From contig NZ_BMPQ01000010.1 of assembly GCF_014647675.1 (NCBI RefSeq), positions 99,049 through 163,048 of the forward strand: 64,000 nt of DNA, in the 5' to 3' direction. This stretch comes from Streptomyces flaveus. Its GTDB lineage: Bacteria; Actinomycetota; Actinomycetes; Streptomycetales; Streptomycetaceae. A model generated the notes under the pieces. That model ran no database searches, was not told where the DNA came from, and saw only the letters and a list, made by a program, of their open reading frames with translations. This document shows, piece by piece, positions 55,804 through 63,765 of the stretch. Position numbers and translations under genes: made by a program. Within the stretch, counting starts at the first letter, position 1; every line of letters begins with the position of its first letter.

Positions 55804-56660
55804 GCACCGCCGCACAGATACGCGTCAAGCCCCGCAGGCCCTGGACGCCCAGCCAGATCGTGCTCACCCTCCTCGGCGTGGCCGTCTCCGTGGTGTTCCT
55901 CGCCCCCCTCGTATGGGCGCTGTTCACCTCGCTCAAGTCGGAGACCGAAGCCGTCGAGGTGCCGCCGCACTGGCTGCCGAAGGAGTGGACGGCCCAGGCC
56001 TGGTCGGCGATCTTCGAGACCGGCAACATCACCAACTGGTTCGTCAACTCCCTGGTCGTCTCGGTGTGTGTGACGACGGTGGTGCTGACCGTGAGCGCCC
56101 TCGCCGGCTACGGCTTCGCCCGCACCGAGTTCCGCGGCAAGAACGTCCTGCTGGGCGTGGTCATGGCGGGCCTGATGATCTCCCCGGCTGTCCTCGGCGT
56201 CCCGCTGTTCACCACGGTCCAGCAGATGGGGATGGTCGACACGTACTGGGGCATGATCCTGCCGCAGTGCGCACCCGCGGCCATGGTCTACATCCTCTAC
56301 AAGTTCTTCCAGGGCATCCCACGCGAACTGGAGGAGGCCGCGTTCATCGACGGCGCCGGCCGCTGGCGGGTCTTCTTCACGATCGTCGTCCCGCTCGCGA
56401 GGCCGTCCCTGGCGGCGGTGGGGATCTTCACCTTCATCGCCTCATGGAACAACTTCCTCTGGCCGTACATGGTGACCAACAACCCCGACCTGATGACGAT
56501 GCCGAACGGCATCGCGACGGTCATGAACTCCTATGGCATTCAGTGGGCTCAGCTGATGGCGGGTGGGTTGATGGCCGGACTTCCGCTGATCATCGTGTTC
56601 GTCTTCTTCCAGCGGCAGATAGTGGCGGGGGTGGCCCACACGGGCTTGGCAGGGCAGTAA
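55800..56660 (+). CDS. Sugar ABC transporter permease (MalG-type)
   Basis: A 286-residue MalG/UgpE-type permease with six helices and EAA loop LEEAAFIDGAGRWRVFFTIV near 178-197. It pairs with the preceding permease. It is the last gene of the transport unit and is followed by a dispersed-repeat hairpin before the GH51 gene. Confidence 0.95.
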   Translation: MSTAAQIRVKPRRPWTPSQIVLTLLGVAVSVVFLAPLVWALFTSLKSETEAVEVPPHWLPKEWTAQAWSAIFETGNITNWFVNSLVVSVCVTTVVLTVSALAGYGFARTEFRGKNVLLGVVMAGLMISPAVLGVPLFTTVQQMGMVDTYWGMILPQCAPAAMVYILYKFFQGIPRELEEAAFIDGAGRWRVFFTIVVPLARPSLAAVGIFTFIASWNNFLWPYMVTNNPDLMTMPNGIATVMNSYGIQWAQLMAGGLMAGLPLIIVFVFFQRQIVAGVAHTGLAGQ

Positions 56661-56685
56661 CTCTAATAAGCAGACGCCCAGTTGA

Positions 56686-56725
56686 GCGCCCCTTAGGGGC
56701 GCGGGGAACTGCGCGACCAGCCACC
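56686..56725 (-). repeat. Dispersed intergenic repeat with hairpin
   Basis: Reverse orientation of the 51540 copy: hairpin GCGCCCC-TTA-GGGGCGC (56686-56702) then ggggaactgcgcgaccagcc. It lies between the permease and GH51 genes and may limit read-through. Confidence 0.8.
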
Positions 56726-56776
56726 GACAACCCGCAGCCGCCAACGAACAAGAACCACCCTCCCCGAAAGGCGACC

Positions 56777-58291
56777 ATGCACACCGCCCGCTTCACCCTC
56801 GACCCCGCTTTCAAGGTCGGCGAGGTCAACCCTCGACTCTTCGGCTCCTTCGTCGAGCACCTCGGCCGCTGCGTCTACACCGGCATCTACGAACCGGGCC
56901 ACCCCACCGCCGACGAAGACGGCATCCGAACCGACGTCCTGGACCTGGTCCGCGAACTCGGCGCGACAGCCATCCGCTACCCCGGCGGCAACTTCGTATC
57001 CGGCTACAAATGGGAGGACTCGGTAGGCCCCGCGGACGAACGCCCCCGCCGCCTCGACCTCGCCTGGCACTCGACCGAGACCAACCGCTTCGGCCTCTCC
57101 GAGTACATCGCCTTCCTCCGCAAGGTCGGCCCCCAGGCAGAGCCCATGATGGCGGTCAACCTCGGCACCCGCGGCGTCGCCGAGGCCCTGGAACTCCAGG
57201 AGTACGCCAACCACACCTCCGGCACCGCACTCGCGGAGAAGCGCGTCGCCCACGGCGACAAGGACCCCTTCGGCATCAAACTCTGGTGCCTCGGCAACGA
57301 GATGGACGGCCCCTGGCAGACAGGCCACAAGACGGCGGAGGAGTACGGCCGTATCGCCGCCGAGACAGCCCGCGCGATGCGCCAGCTCGACCCGACCGTC
57401 GAACTCGTCGCCTGCGGCTCCTCCAGCCAGAGCATGCCGACGTTCGCCGAGTGGGAGGCGACGGTGCTGGCGGAGACGTACGACCTCGTCGACTACATCT
57501 CTCTCCACGCCTACTACTGGCCGGAGGACGGTGACATCGACTCCTTCCTCGCCTCCGCCGTCGACATGGAGTCCTTCATCGACAACGTCGTCGCGACCGC
57601 CGACCACGTGGGCGCGAGGCTCAAGTCGAAGAAGCGGATCAACCTCTCCTTCGACGAGTGGAACGTCTGGTACCTGCCCAAGTGGGAGGAGCACGCGAAG
57701 ACGTTCGAGCAGGACGACTGGCCCGAGGCCCCCCGTCTCCTGGAGGACAACTACAGCGTCACCGACGCCGTCGTCTTCGGCTCGCTCCTCATCGCGCTGC
57801 TCCGGCACGCGGACCGTGTGACCGTGGCCTGCCTCGCCCAGCTCGTCAACGTCATCGCCCCGATCATGACCGAGCCGGGCGGCCCGTCCTGGCGGCAGAC
57901 GACGTTCTTCCCCTTCGCGCAGGCGTCCCGGTACGGGCGCGGCCAGGTCCTCGACGTACGGGTCGACTCACCGACGTACGAGACGAAGAAGTACGGCGAG
58001 ACGGACCTGCTGCACGCCACGGCCGTACGGGCGGAGGACGGCTCGGTGACGGTGTTCGCGGTCAACCGCAGCCGCACGGAGGCTCTTCCTCTCCAAGTAT
58101 CCCTGAACGGACTGGATTTGACCTCCCTGGTCGAGCACACCGCGCTCGCGGACGCCGACCCCGACGCCCGCAACACCCTCGACAACCCGGACCGCGTAAC
58201 CCCACACCCCGTCGACGGCACCACCCTCCAGGACGGCACGCTGAACGCCGTCCTGGAGCCCTTGTCCTGGAACGTGATCCGGCTTCGTTAG
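56777..58291 (+). CDS. GH51 alpha-L-arabinofuranosidase
   Basis: A 504-residue intracellular (no signal peptide) GH51 enzyme that releases terminal L-arabinofuranose from arabino- or arabinoxylo-oligosaccharides. The acid/base Glu lies in LGNEMDG (about 175) and the nucleophile in SFDEWNVWY (about 294). The N-terminal RLFGSFVEHLGRCVYTGIYEPGH is diagnostic. Length is standard. A ribosome site GAAAGG precedes the ATG. Together with the upstream transporter it implies import of oligosaccharides and cytoplasmic trimming. Confidence 0.95.
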   Translation: MHTARFTLDPAFKVGEVNPRLFGSFVEHLGRCVYTGIYEPGHPTADEDGIRTDVLDLVRELGATAIRYPGGNFVSGYKWEDSVGPADERPRRLDLAWHSTETNRFGLSEYIAFLRKVGPQAEPMMAVNLGTRGVAEALELQEYANHTSGTALAEKRVAHGDKDPFGIKLWCLGNEMDGPWQTGHKTAEEYGRIAAETARAMRQLDPTVELVACGSSSQSMPTFAEWEATVLAETYDLVDYISLHAYYWPEDGDIDSFLASAVDMESFIDNVVATADHVGARLKSKKRINLSFDEWNVWYLPKWEEHAKTFEQDDWPEAPRLLEDNYSVTDAVVFGSLLIALLRHADRVTVACLAQLVNVIAPIMTEPGGPSWRQTTFFPFAQASRYGRGQVLDVRVDSPTYETKKYGETDLLHATAVRAEDGSVTVFAVNRSRTEALPLQVSLNGLDLTSLVEHTALADADPDARNTLDNPDRVTPHPVDGTTLQDGTLNAVLEPLSWNVIRLR

Positions 58292-58327
58292 TACGTTCAC
58301 CGGTCCACCGGCAGAAGCTCGTCGTGC

Positions 58328-58352
58328 GAGGCGTGGGGGAGGGCCACGCCTC
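58328..58352. terminator. Bidirectional hairpin after GH51
   Basis: A perfect 9-bp stem GAGGCGTGG/CCACGCCTC with a 7-nt loop, in the 82-bp gap between the convergent GH51 and hydrolase genes. Confidence 0.75.
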
Positions 58353-58373
58353 ACGGGCCCGGGCCCATGCCCC

Positions 58374-59060
58374 CTATCCCATGCTGGACGCCTCGGCCAG
58401 GATTCGGGCCAGCTCGGTGGGCTTGGTGACCATGGGCCAGTGGCCCGAGTCGATGTCGACGAAGTCGACGTGCTTTGCCTGGGCGAGTTCCGGGGCGTCG
58501 CCGGCGTTGATCCACTCCTGCGCCTGGGCGGGCGTGAACTCCGGGCACACGACCACGACCGGGACGTCGAACCGCCGCTCGTCCGCCAGCCGCACCACGC
58601 CCTTGGCAACGCCTGCGGGTACGGGGATCGCTGCAGCCGCGAACTTTCGCCTGGCCTCGTCGTCGAGGTCGGCGGCGTCCGGCCCTTCAAAGGGGTCCCA
58701 GCCCGGGAAGGGCATGACGCCGTCCCTCACCTCGAAGAAATCGGCGTACGGCTGACCGTCGGCGGACGGGAAGCCGCCGATGAGGCAGACCTTGGCCAGC
58801 CTCTCCGGCCGCCGGTCGGCGGCAAGCCAGGCCAGCGTGCATGCGGCTGAATGCCCCACCACCATGGGCTTGCCGGGCGCCGCGTCCACCGCGGCGAGCA
58901 CCGCCGCCACCTGATCGTCGAGCGTGGCGGACGCGAGGCCGTCCCCCTGGCCCGGGAGAGTGAGCGGCACCGGGCGATGGCCGAGCGGCTCCAGTGCGGA
59001 CGCGACGCGGCCCCACACGGATCCGTCCAGCCACAGGCCGCCAATGAGCAGGATGTCCAC
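58374..59060 (-). CDS. Alpha/beta hydrolase
   Basis: A 228-residue soluble alpha/beta hydrolase. The nucleophile elbow is VVGHSAACT (GHSAA) near residue 69, the oxyanion segment is LLIGGLWLDGSVW near the N-terminus, and the catalytic His lies in DIDSGHWPMV near 210. GTG at 59060 follows GAGAAGGGGAA. The substrate is unknown; small single-domain members commonly act on esters or lactones. Confidence 0.88.
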   Translation of the reverse strand: MDILLIGGLWLDGSVWGRVASALEPLGHRPVPLTLPGQGDGLASATLDDQVAAVLAAVDAAPGKPMVVGHSAACTLAWLAADRRPERLAKVCLIGGFPSADGQPYADFFEVRDGVMPFPGWDPFEGPDAADLDDEARRKFAAAAIPVPAGVAKGVVRLADERRFDVPVVVVCPEFTPAQAQEWINAGDAPELAQAKHVDFVDIDSGHWPMVTKPTELARILAEASSMG

Positions 59061-59213
59061 GGTCAGTTCCCCTTCTCCGGCTTCATGGCCCCCACCGTAG
59101 GACGAGACCCGAACAAGTCGCTGCCGGTTTGCCCGACGACCCAAGCGTCCCGGCTGTGCTCACGCCTCGCCCTGCGCGGCAAGGCCTCTGGAGTGCGGGG
59201 GTGTGATCGCGGA

Positions 59214-59245
59214 AATGTGACACTCGACCCCGTCACTGTCACATT
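59214..59245. promoter_or_regulatory. Inverted repeat AATGTGACA/TGTCACATT
   Basis: Perfect 9-bp arms (59214-59222 and 59237-59245) around 14 bp. It lies 154-185 bp upstream of the minus-strand hydrolase and past the end of the GNAT gene, so it could be operator or terminator. The half-sites resemble CRP-type TGTGA/TCACA but the spacing is not canonical. Confidence 0.45.
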
Positions 59246-59305
59246 CCCACGACAGCTACCCGCCCTACCTCTGGGCTCCTTTGCCTATCCCACGCGGGTA
59301 CTGCA

Positions 59306-59872
59306 TCAAGGCGTGAGCCTTTGGGAGGCAGCGGCCCATTCGCGGTCGAGCATCGCGTGGACGACGGAGTCACGCCATCGGCCAGCCTTGAAGATGTGCT
59401 CACGGATGGTCCCCTCCTCGACCATGCCCGCGGCTGCCATGGTCTTCGCCGATGCCTCGTTGAGCGGGGAACGTGCTCCCCAGATGCGGTGAAGGCCCAG
59501 ATCCTCGAACCCGAGGCCGAGGAGGAGGCGCACGGTCTCGAGCCCGTAGCCGACTCCCCAGGCATCGGGGCGCAGCGCGAAGCCCATGGTGGCTCCGCGC
59601 TGCTGATGTGGGTCGGCGGCCAGGCGGCCGGACCCGATCAGCTCGCCGGTCTTCCGTTCGACGACGGCGAGTTGGTACTCGGCGCGGGCGCTCACGGTGG
59701 CGGAGGCGATCGACCGGGACACGACCTCCGCGACCTGTTCACGGGTGCGCGGTTCGAACGACAGATGCTCCGTGGCTTCGGGGCTGCTGTAGACGGCGAG
59801 CATCGCATCCACGTCCTCGTCGGCGAGTTCACGCAGATCAAGACGTGGGCCGGAACGTGAGACCGGGTACAT
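59306..59872 (-). CDS. GNAT-family N-acetyltransferase
   Basis: A 188-residue RimJ/RimL-like acetyltransferase. The acetyl-CoA loop region appears as RPDAWGVGYGLETVRLLLGLGFEDLGLHRIWG near 100-131, followed by NEASAKTMAAAGMVEEGTIREH. Members acetylate protein N-termini or small amines. Single gene between the hydrolase and the Fic gene. Confidence 0.92.
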   Translation of the reverse strand: MYPVSRSGPRLDLRELADEDVDAMLAVYSSPEATEHLSFEPRTREQVAEVVSRSIASATVSARAEYQLAVVERKTGELIGSGRLAADPHQQRGATMGFALRPDAWGVGYGLETVRLLLGLGFEDLGLHRIWGARSPLNEASAKTMAAAGMVEEGTIREHIFKAGRWRDSVVHAMLDREWAAASQRLTP

Positions 59873-59922
59873 GCCCGGACCCTACCCACGGGGCAGAACA
59901 TGCAGGGCTGGGCGGGACACCC

Positions 59923-61059
59923 TCAGCAGGCGTACGGATCGACGAGCGGCAGCGGCGTCCGAGCCGCTTCCAGAGCCGGCTCCGGAAAAGCGGGGCCGGC
60001 GGTGTAGAAGCGGGCACGGGTACGGCCGACCGGCGTCAGGACGTCAGCCGCGACCAGGTCTCGCAGGTCGCGTTGAGCCCGCTGCAGGCCCAGGCCCTCC
60101 GCCCGTTCGTAGCGTGTCCGACGCACCCGCCCGGACATTGCCACGTCATGCAGGGCGGAGACCACCCTCTCCTCCAACCCCCGGTCCTCCGCGAACTCAC
60201 CGAGCAAGAGCCACACCCGACTCGAGCGATCCAGGCGGCTGCGTACGGTCTGCGCCTGCTGGTGGTACGCGGTGAGGTTGAAACGGACCCAGTCGGAGAC
60301 ATCCTGGTCGGGGAGGTAAGTGGCACCCCGGCGCTGCAGTTCGCGGTAGTACTCCCAGGTATTGCCGGGGCGCCCCAGCCAAGCCTCGATCGAGGAGAAC
60401 TCAGGGGACAGTTCTCCCTCTCTCGCGATCATGAGTGTCTGGAGGGACCGAGACATGCGGCCGTTTCCATCCGCCCACGGGTGGATGGCAACGAGGTGCA
60501 GATGCGCCATGGCGGCCCGTACCAGAGGGTGGGTGCCGTCGTCTGTGTTCAGCCACTCGACCAGTTCGCCCGTCAACGTAGGCACATCGGCCGCGTCCGG
60601 CGCCGTGTATGCCGCGATGCTGGGGTCGCGGGCGTCCGTCACGTACACCGCTCCGCGCCGCCACTGCCCGGCCGGCTTCCGCGGGGTGTGCCGGTGTCCC
60701 TGCAGCATCCAGTGGAGCGCGTTGAGCAACTCCTTGCTGTAACGGAAGTCCGCGACATCGTTCAGCGTTTGGATGTAGGTCGTCATTCGCTGATAAGCGA
60801 GCGTCTCCTCGCGGTCCTCCTCGGAGACGTCGACATCCCGCTCGCCCTCCAGAAGGTCCTCGACGTCGACCGTGGACACTTTGAAGCCCTCGATCGAGTT
60901 GGAGGCCGCCACCGCGTCGGCGGTCAAGAACTTACCCAGCCCTTCGGTCCACTTCGCCGGAGTGGACCGAACCTGTAGGCGCAACGAGCGGCGAAGGTCT
61001 TCAACCTCACCGAGAACACGCTGATCCTCGGTGTTGAGAGCAGGTGTGGGGGAGAGCAT
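59923..61059 (-). CDS. Fic-domain AMPylase-like protein with class II inhibitory motif
   Basis: A 378-residue Fic protein. The active-site motif HPWADGNGRMSR begins at about residue 193 (usual HPFxDGNGRxxR, Phe replaced by Trp). The N-terminal SNSIEG at 53-58 is the SxxxE inhibitory motif of class II Fic proteins, whose Glu blocks ATP until relieved. The C-terminal helical and winged-helix-like segment (ALHDVAMSGRVRRTRYERAEGLGLQRAQRDLRDL) is common in this architecture. It AMPylates, or in some cases de-AMPylates, protein Ser/Thr/Tyr. No separate antitoxin gene is needed or seen. Confidence 0.93.
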   Translation of the reverse strand: MLSPTPALNTEDQRVLGEVEDLRRSLRLQVRSTPAKWTEGLGKFLTADAVAASNSIEGFKVSTVDVEDLLEGERDVDVSEEDREETLAYQRMTTYIQTLNDVADFRYSKELLNALHWMLQGHRHTPRKPAGQWRRGAVYVTDARDPSIAAYTAPDAADVPTLTGELVEWLNTDDGTHPLVRAAMAHLHLVAIHPWADGNGRMSRSLQTLMIAREGELSPEFSSIEAWLGRPGNTWEYYRELQRRGATYLPDQDVSDWVRFNLTAYHQQAQTVRSRLDRSSRVWLLLGEFAEDRGLEERVVSALHDVAMSGRVRRTRYERAEGLGLQRAQRDLRDLVAADVLTPVGRTRARFYTAGPAFPEPALEAARTPLPLVDPYAC

Positions 61060-61074
61060 GCCTACACCATGGAG

Positions 61075-61101
61075 TGACGCAAATATTACGTCAATGCGTC
61101 A
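61075..61101 (-). promoter_or_regulatory. Fic promoter with TGACG/CGTCA dyads
   Basis: TGACGCA (61075-61081) pairs with TGCGTCA (61095-61101), and an inner TGACG/CGTCA pair (61075-61079, 61089-61093) overlaps it. On the minus strand TAATAT (complement of 61083-61088) is a good -10 about 24 bp before the ATG at 61059, so the dyad covers the promoter. Confidence 0.55.
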
Positions 61102-61184
61102 GAATCTATCGGCAGTCCAGCGCCGAATCCGCACGGGAGCGACGAAGGGGTCGAGCCCACGAGAGGGCTCGACGCCGACACCTG

Positions 61185-61277
61185 CACACCAGTTGCCGCC
61201 ACTGCGACGAACCGATCACCGACCCGGCCGACGCCGTCGAGATCGCCCACGAACACACCAACGTCGAGTCGCGCTGA
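61185..61277 (+). pseudogene. Possible 3' remnant of a small CxxC protein gene
   Basis: The final 30 codons (SCRHCDEPITDPADAVEIAHEH within) read like the conserved CxxC portion of a small Streptomyces zinc-binding protein, but the upstream part of the frame is unlike protein and has no proper start. It is probably a fragment; the evidence is only stylistic. Confidence 0.3.
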
Positions 61278-61314
61278 CTGACGCCGGCCACATGTGCCGT
61301 CGGCTGGTGTGCTG

Positions 61315-61758
61315 TTACCGCAGGGTGTACTCGCACATGTGCTTGCCGTCGACACCGCCTGGGTCCTCGGCGACCTTCTTCCCGTCAACGGTGATTGAGC
61401 AAGGAGCAGCGGCGAACTGGCCGTTGGACAGCATCACCGGCCCCGGCACGACGGACACGGTGATCCCGACCTTGCGTTGGGTGCTGTTCAAGGTGAGCTG
61501 GTCCGACTTCTTCCACGGCAGCGTGACCTGCTCGAAGTGGTTCGTGTCGAGGTTGTAGCCGACTTGCGACTTGCCCTTTCCACCGACTTCGACGGTGACC
61601 TCGTACGTCTTGTCCTGGCCGTCGGGGGCTGGCTTCGACGACGACGTGGGCGTGCTCTTACCGGCGCGCTCCGTTTTGCCGTCATCACCACTGCCGCCGC
61701 ACGCGGTCATCAGCCCGGCTGCCGTGACGAGCGCCGTTATGGTCGTTGCCCTGCGCAT
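61315..61758 (-). CDS. MmpS-like lipoprotein
   Basis: A 147-residue lipoprotein. The signal peptide ends in a lipobox (LMTAC, Cys about 20), followed by a Ser/Thr/Pro linker and a small beta-sandwich (YEVTVEVGGKGKSQVGYNL, QVTLPWKKSD, APCSITVDGKKVAEDPGG) similar to MmpS/lipid-transport accessory proteins. ATG at 61758 has GGGGAG upstream; the longer frame start lacks one. No MmpL partner is present; the neighbouring ABC exporter could be functionally linked, but this is not shown. Confidence 0.82.
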   Translation of the reverse strand: MRRATTITALVTAAGLMTACGGSGDDGKTERAGKSTPTSSSKPAPDGQDKTYEVTVEVGGKGKSQVGYNLDTNHFEQVTLPWKKSDQLTLNSTQRKVGITVSVVPGPVMLSNGQFAAAPCSITVDGKKVAEDPGGVDGKHMCEYTLR

Positions 61759-61929
61759 GCGTGTACTCCCCGTTGTGCGGATGTGACCTGCTGTGTTGAA
61801 TGATCTCACCCTGACTGGATCTTCGGTCGACGGGGCTCCCCTGGCGGACAGCGATGCTCACAGTGGTCAACCCGAAGATTCACCGGGAATCTCCACACCT
61901 CCACGCGGGACCCCCGCCCGGCAACACAC

Positions 61930-62673
61930 CTAAGCCGTACGCCGCTTGAACAGTGCTCCCGAAGCGGCCGCCGAGGCGGTGAGGATGCCCGTGCACCAGG
62001 CGAGCGCCACCCACCCCGTCGAGCCCACCGGTTGCCCGAGCAGCAGTCCGCGTACCGCCTCGATGACATGGGTGACGGGCTGGTGGGCGGCGAAGCCCTG
62101 GAGCCACGACGGCATGGTGTCGGTCGGTACGAAGGCGCTGCTCGGGTAGGGCAGGAAGCTCACGAAGAAGGTGAAACCCCCGGCTGCCTCCGGGGACTTG
62201 ACGAGCAGGCCCACCGCGGCGGACAGCCAGGAGAGTGCCGCGATGTAGGCGACCAGGAGGCCGATCGCGGCGAGCCAGCCGCCCGGGCCGGCCGAGGGGC
62301 GGAAGCCGATCGCGAAGGCGAGCGCGAAGACCAGGGCGGTGGCGATCAGGTTCCGGGCCGTGGAGGCGAGGACGTGGCCCGCCAGGATGGGGGTGCCGCC
62401 GATGTCGAGGGACCGGAAGCGGTCGATGATGCCGCCCTTGAGGTCCTCGGTGACGGCCACGGCGGTGCTGGCCGAACCGAAGCCGGCGCACAGCAGCAGG
62501 ACGCCGGGGACGACGTAAGTGACGTACTCCGTACCGGTGTTGATGGCTCCGCCGAAGAAGTACACGAAGATCAGGAGCAGCATCACCGGGAGCGCCATGG
62601 CCATCATCAGGGCGTCGACGTTGCGGCGGCTGAGCCGGACGGAGCGGCCGGTCATGATGAGTGCGTCAGACAT
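61930..62673 (-). CDS. ABC-2 type drug exporter permease (DrrB-like)
   Basis: A 247-residue ABC-2 permease with six helices and the DrrB-family N-terminus (ALIMTGRSVRLSRRNVDALMMAMALPVMLLL) and central DLKGGIIDRFRSLDIG motif. It pairs with the upstream ATPase, which overlaps it by 8 bp. It is probably an exporter of a hydrophobic compound. Regulated with the ATPase from the TetR-controlled divergent promoter. Confidence 0.93.
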   Translation of the reverse strand: MSDALIMTGRSVRLSRRNVDALMMAMALPVMLLLIFVYFFGGAINTGTEYVTYVVPGVLLLCAGFGSASTAVAVTEDLKGGIIDRFRSLDIGGTPILAGHVLASTARNLIATALVFALAFAIGFRPSAGPGGWLAAIGLLVAYIAALSWLSAAVGLLVKSPEAAGGFTFFVSFLPYPSSAFVPTDTMPSWLQGFAAHQPVTHVIEAVRGLLLGQPVGSTGWVALAWCTGILTASAAASGALFKRRTA

Positions 62674-63634
62674 GGCTGGGCTCCTGGTGTGCGGGCTGTG
62701 TCGGCTTCGTGAGGGTCAGGAAGACGTCGTCGAGGGTGGCCGTGTGCAGCGAGAACCGTTCGATGGCCGTGCCGTCGGGGTCCAACGCGTCGAGCAGCGC
62801 CCGCACCTGGGGCGCGCCGCCGTCGGTGGGGAAGCCCAGGGTGCGGGTCTCGGGCTCGCTGTACACCGCCTGTGACACCAGGCGCAGATAGGCGGCCGGG
62901 TCGGTCAGGACGACGTCGAGGCGGTGGCCCGCGACGCGCCGCTTCAGCTCCTCGGAGGTGCCCTCGGCGACCAGCTCGCCGCGGTGGAGCACGGCGATAC
63001 GGTCCGCCAACCGGTCGGCCTCCTCCAGGTACTGGGTGGTCAGGAAGACCGTCGTACCCCGTGCCGACAGTTCGCGCACCACGCTCCACAGCTCCTGGCG
63101 GCTGCGCGGGTCGAGGCCCGTCGTCGGCTCGTCCAGGAAGATCACTTCGGGTTCGCCCACCAGGGACGCGGCCAGGTCGAGGCGCCGCCGCATGCCTCCC
63201 GAGTACGTCTTGACCAGGCGGTCGGCGGCGTCGGCGAGGTCGAAGCGGTCGAGGAGTTCGGCGGCCCGGGTGCGTGCGGCGGCGCGGGAGGTGCGGGCGC
63301 CGCCGTGGGTGCGGGCGAGCCGGGCCATCATCCGCAGGTTCTCCGCGCCGGTCTGCATCTCGTCGACCGCCGCGAACTGGCCGGTGAGGCTGATCGCGCG
63401 GCGGGCCCGGGCCCGCTCGGTGCGCAGGTCGTGCCCGGCGACCCTGGCGGTGCCCGCGTCGGCCTCGGTGAGCGTGGCCAGGATGCGCACGATGGTGGTC
63501 TTGCCCGCGCCGTTCGGGCCGAGCAGGGCGTGCACGGTGCCGCGCGGCACCGTCAGGTCGAGGCCGCGCAGGACCTCGACCTTTCCGTAGGTCTTGCGGA
63601 GGCCGGTGGCCTCGATGGCGGGTGCGTCGGGCAT
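62666..63634 (-). CDS. ABC exporter ATPase (DrrA-like)
   Basis: A 322-residue daunorubicin-resistance-type ATPase: Walker A GPNGAGKTT near residue 39, signature YSGGMRRRLDLAAS near 144, Walker B VIFLDEPTTGLD near 163, H-loop LTTQYLEEADRLAD near 195, and the long C-terminal DrrA domain. Divergent from a TetR gene, with a double palindrome in between, as in many drug-inducible efflux units. Confidence 0.95.
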   Translation of the reverse strand: MPDAPAIEATGLRKTYGKVEVLRGLDLTVPRGTVHALLGPNGAGKTTIVRILATLTEADAGTARVAGHDLRTERARARRAISLTGQFAAVDEMQTGAENLRMMARLARTHGGARTSRAAARTRAAELLDRFDLADAADRLVKTYSGGMRRRLDLAASLVGEPEVIFLDEPTTGLDPRSRQELWSVVRELSARGTTVFLTTQYLEEADRLADRIAVLHRGELVAEGTSEELKRRVAGHRLDVVLTDPAAYLRLVSQAVYSEPETRTLGFPTDGGAPQVRALLDALDPDGTAIERFSLHTATLDDVFLTLTKPTQPAHQEPSHV

Positions 63635-63658
63635 GGCCTCGCCTCTCCATGACTATTA

Positions 63659-63698
63659 CTGCGTAACCCTTACGCATTATTGTGTAAGGGTTACGCAG
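63659..63698. promoter_or_regulatory. 40-bp double-palindrome operator of the efflux locus
   Basis: Perfect 15-bp arms CTGCGTAACCCTTAC/GTAAGGGTTACGCAG flank a 10-bp centre. Each arm with adjoining bases is itself a GCGTAA-N3-TTACGC type dyad (63661-63675 and 63682-63696), 21 bp centre to centre. This is the layout for two TetR dimers on one face of the helix. Confidence 0.85.
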
Positions 63699-63707
63699 AA
63701 CTAGGAT
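63680..63707 (+). promoter_or_regulatory. Candidate promoter of the TetR gene
   Basis: -35 TTGTGT (63680-63685) and -10 TAGGAT (63702-63707) with a 16-bp spacer overlap the right-hand operator, which would give autorepression. Confidence 0.5.
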
Positions 63708-63765
63708 GTGCGTCAAGCCGGAGGCCCGAGGAACGGTCCCGGATGCGCAGAGGGAGGCGACGCGG

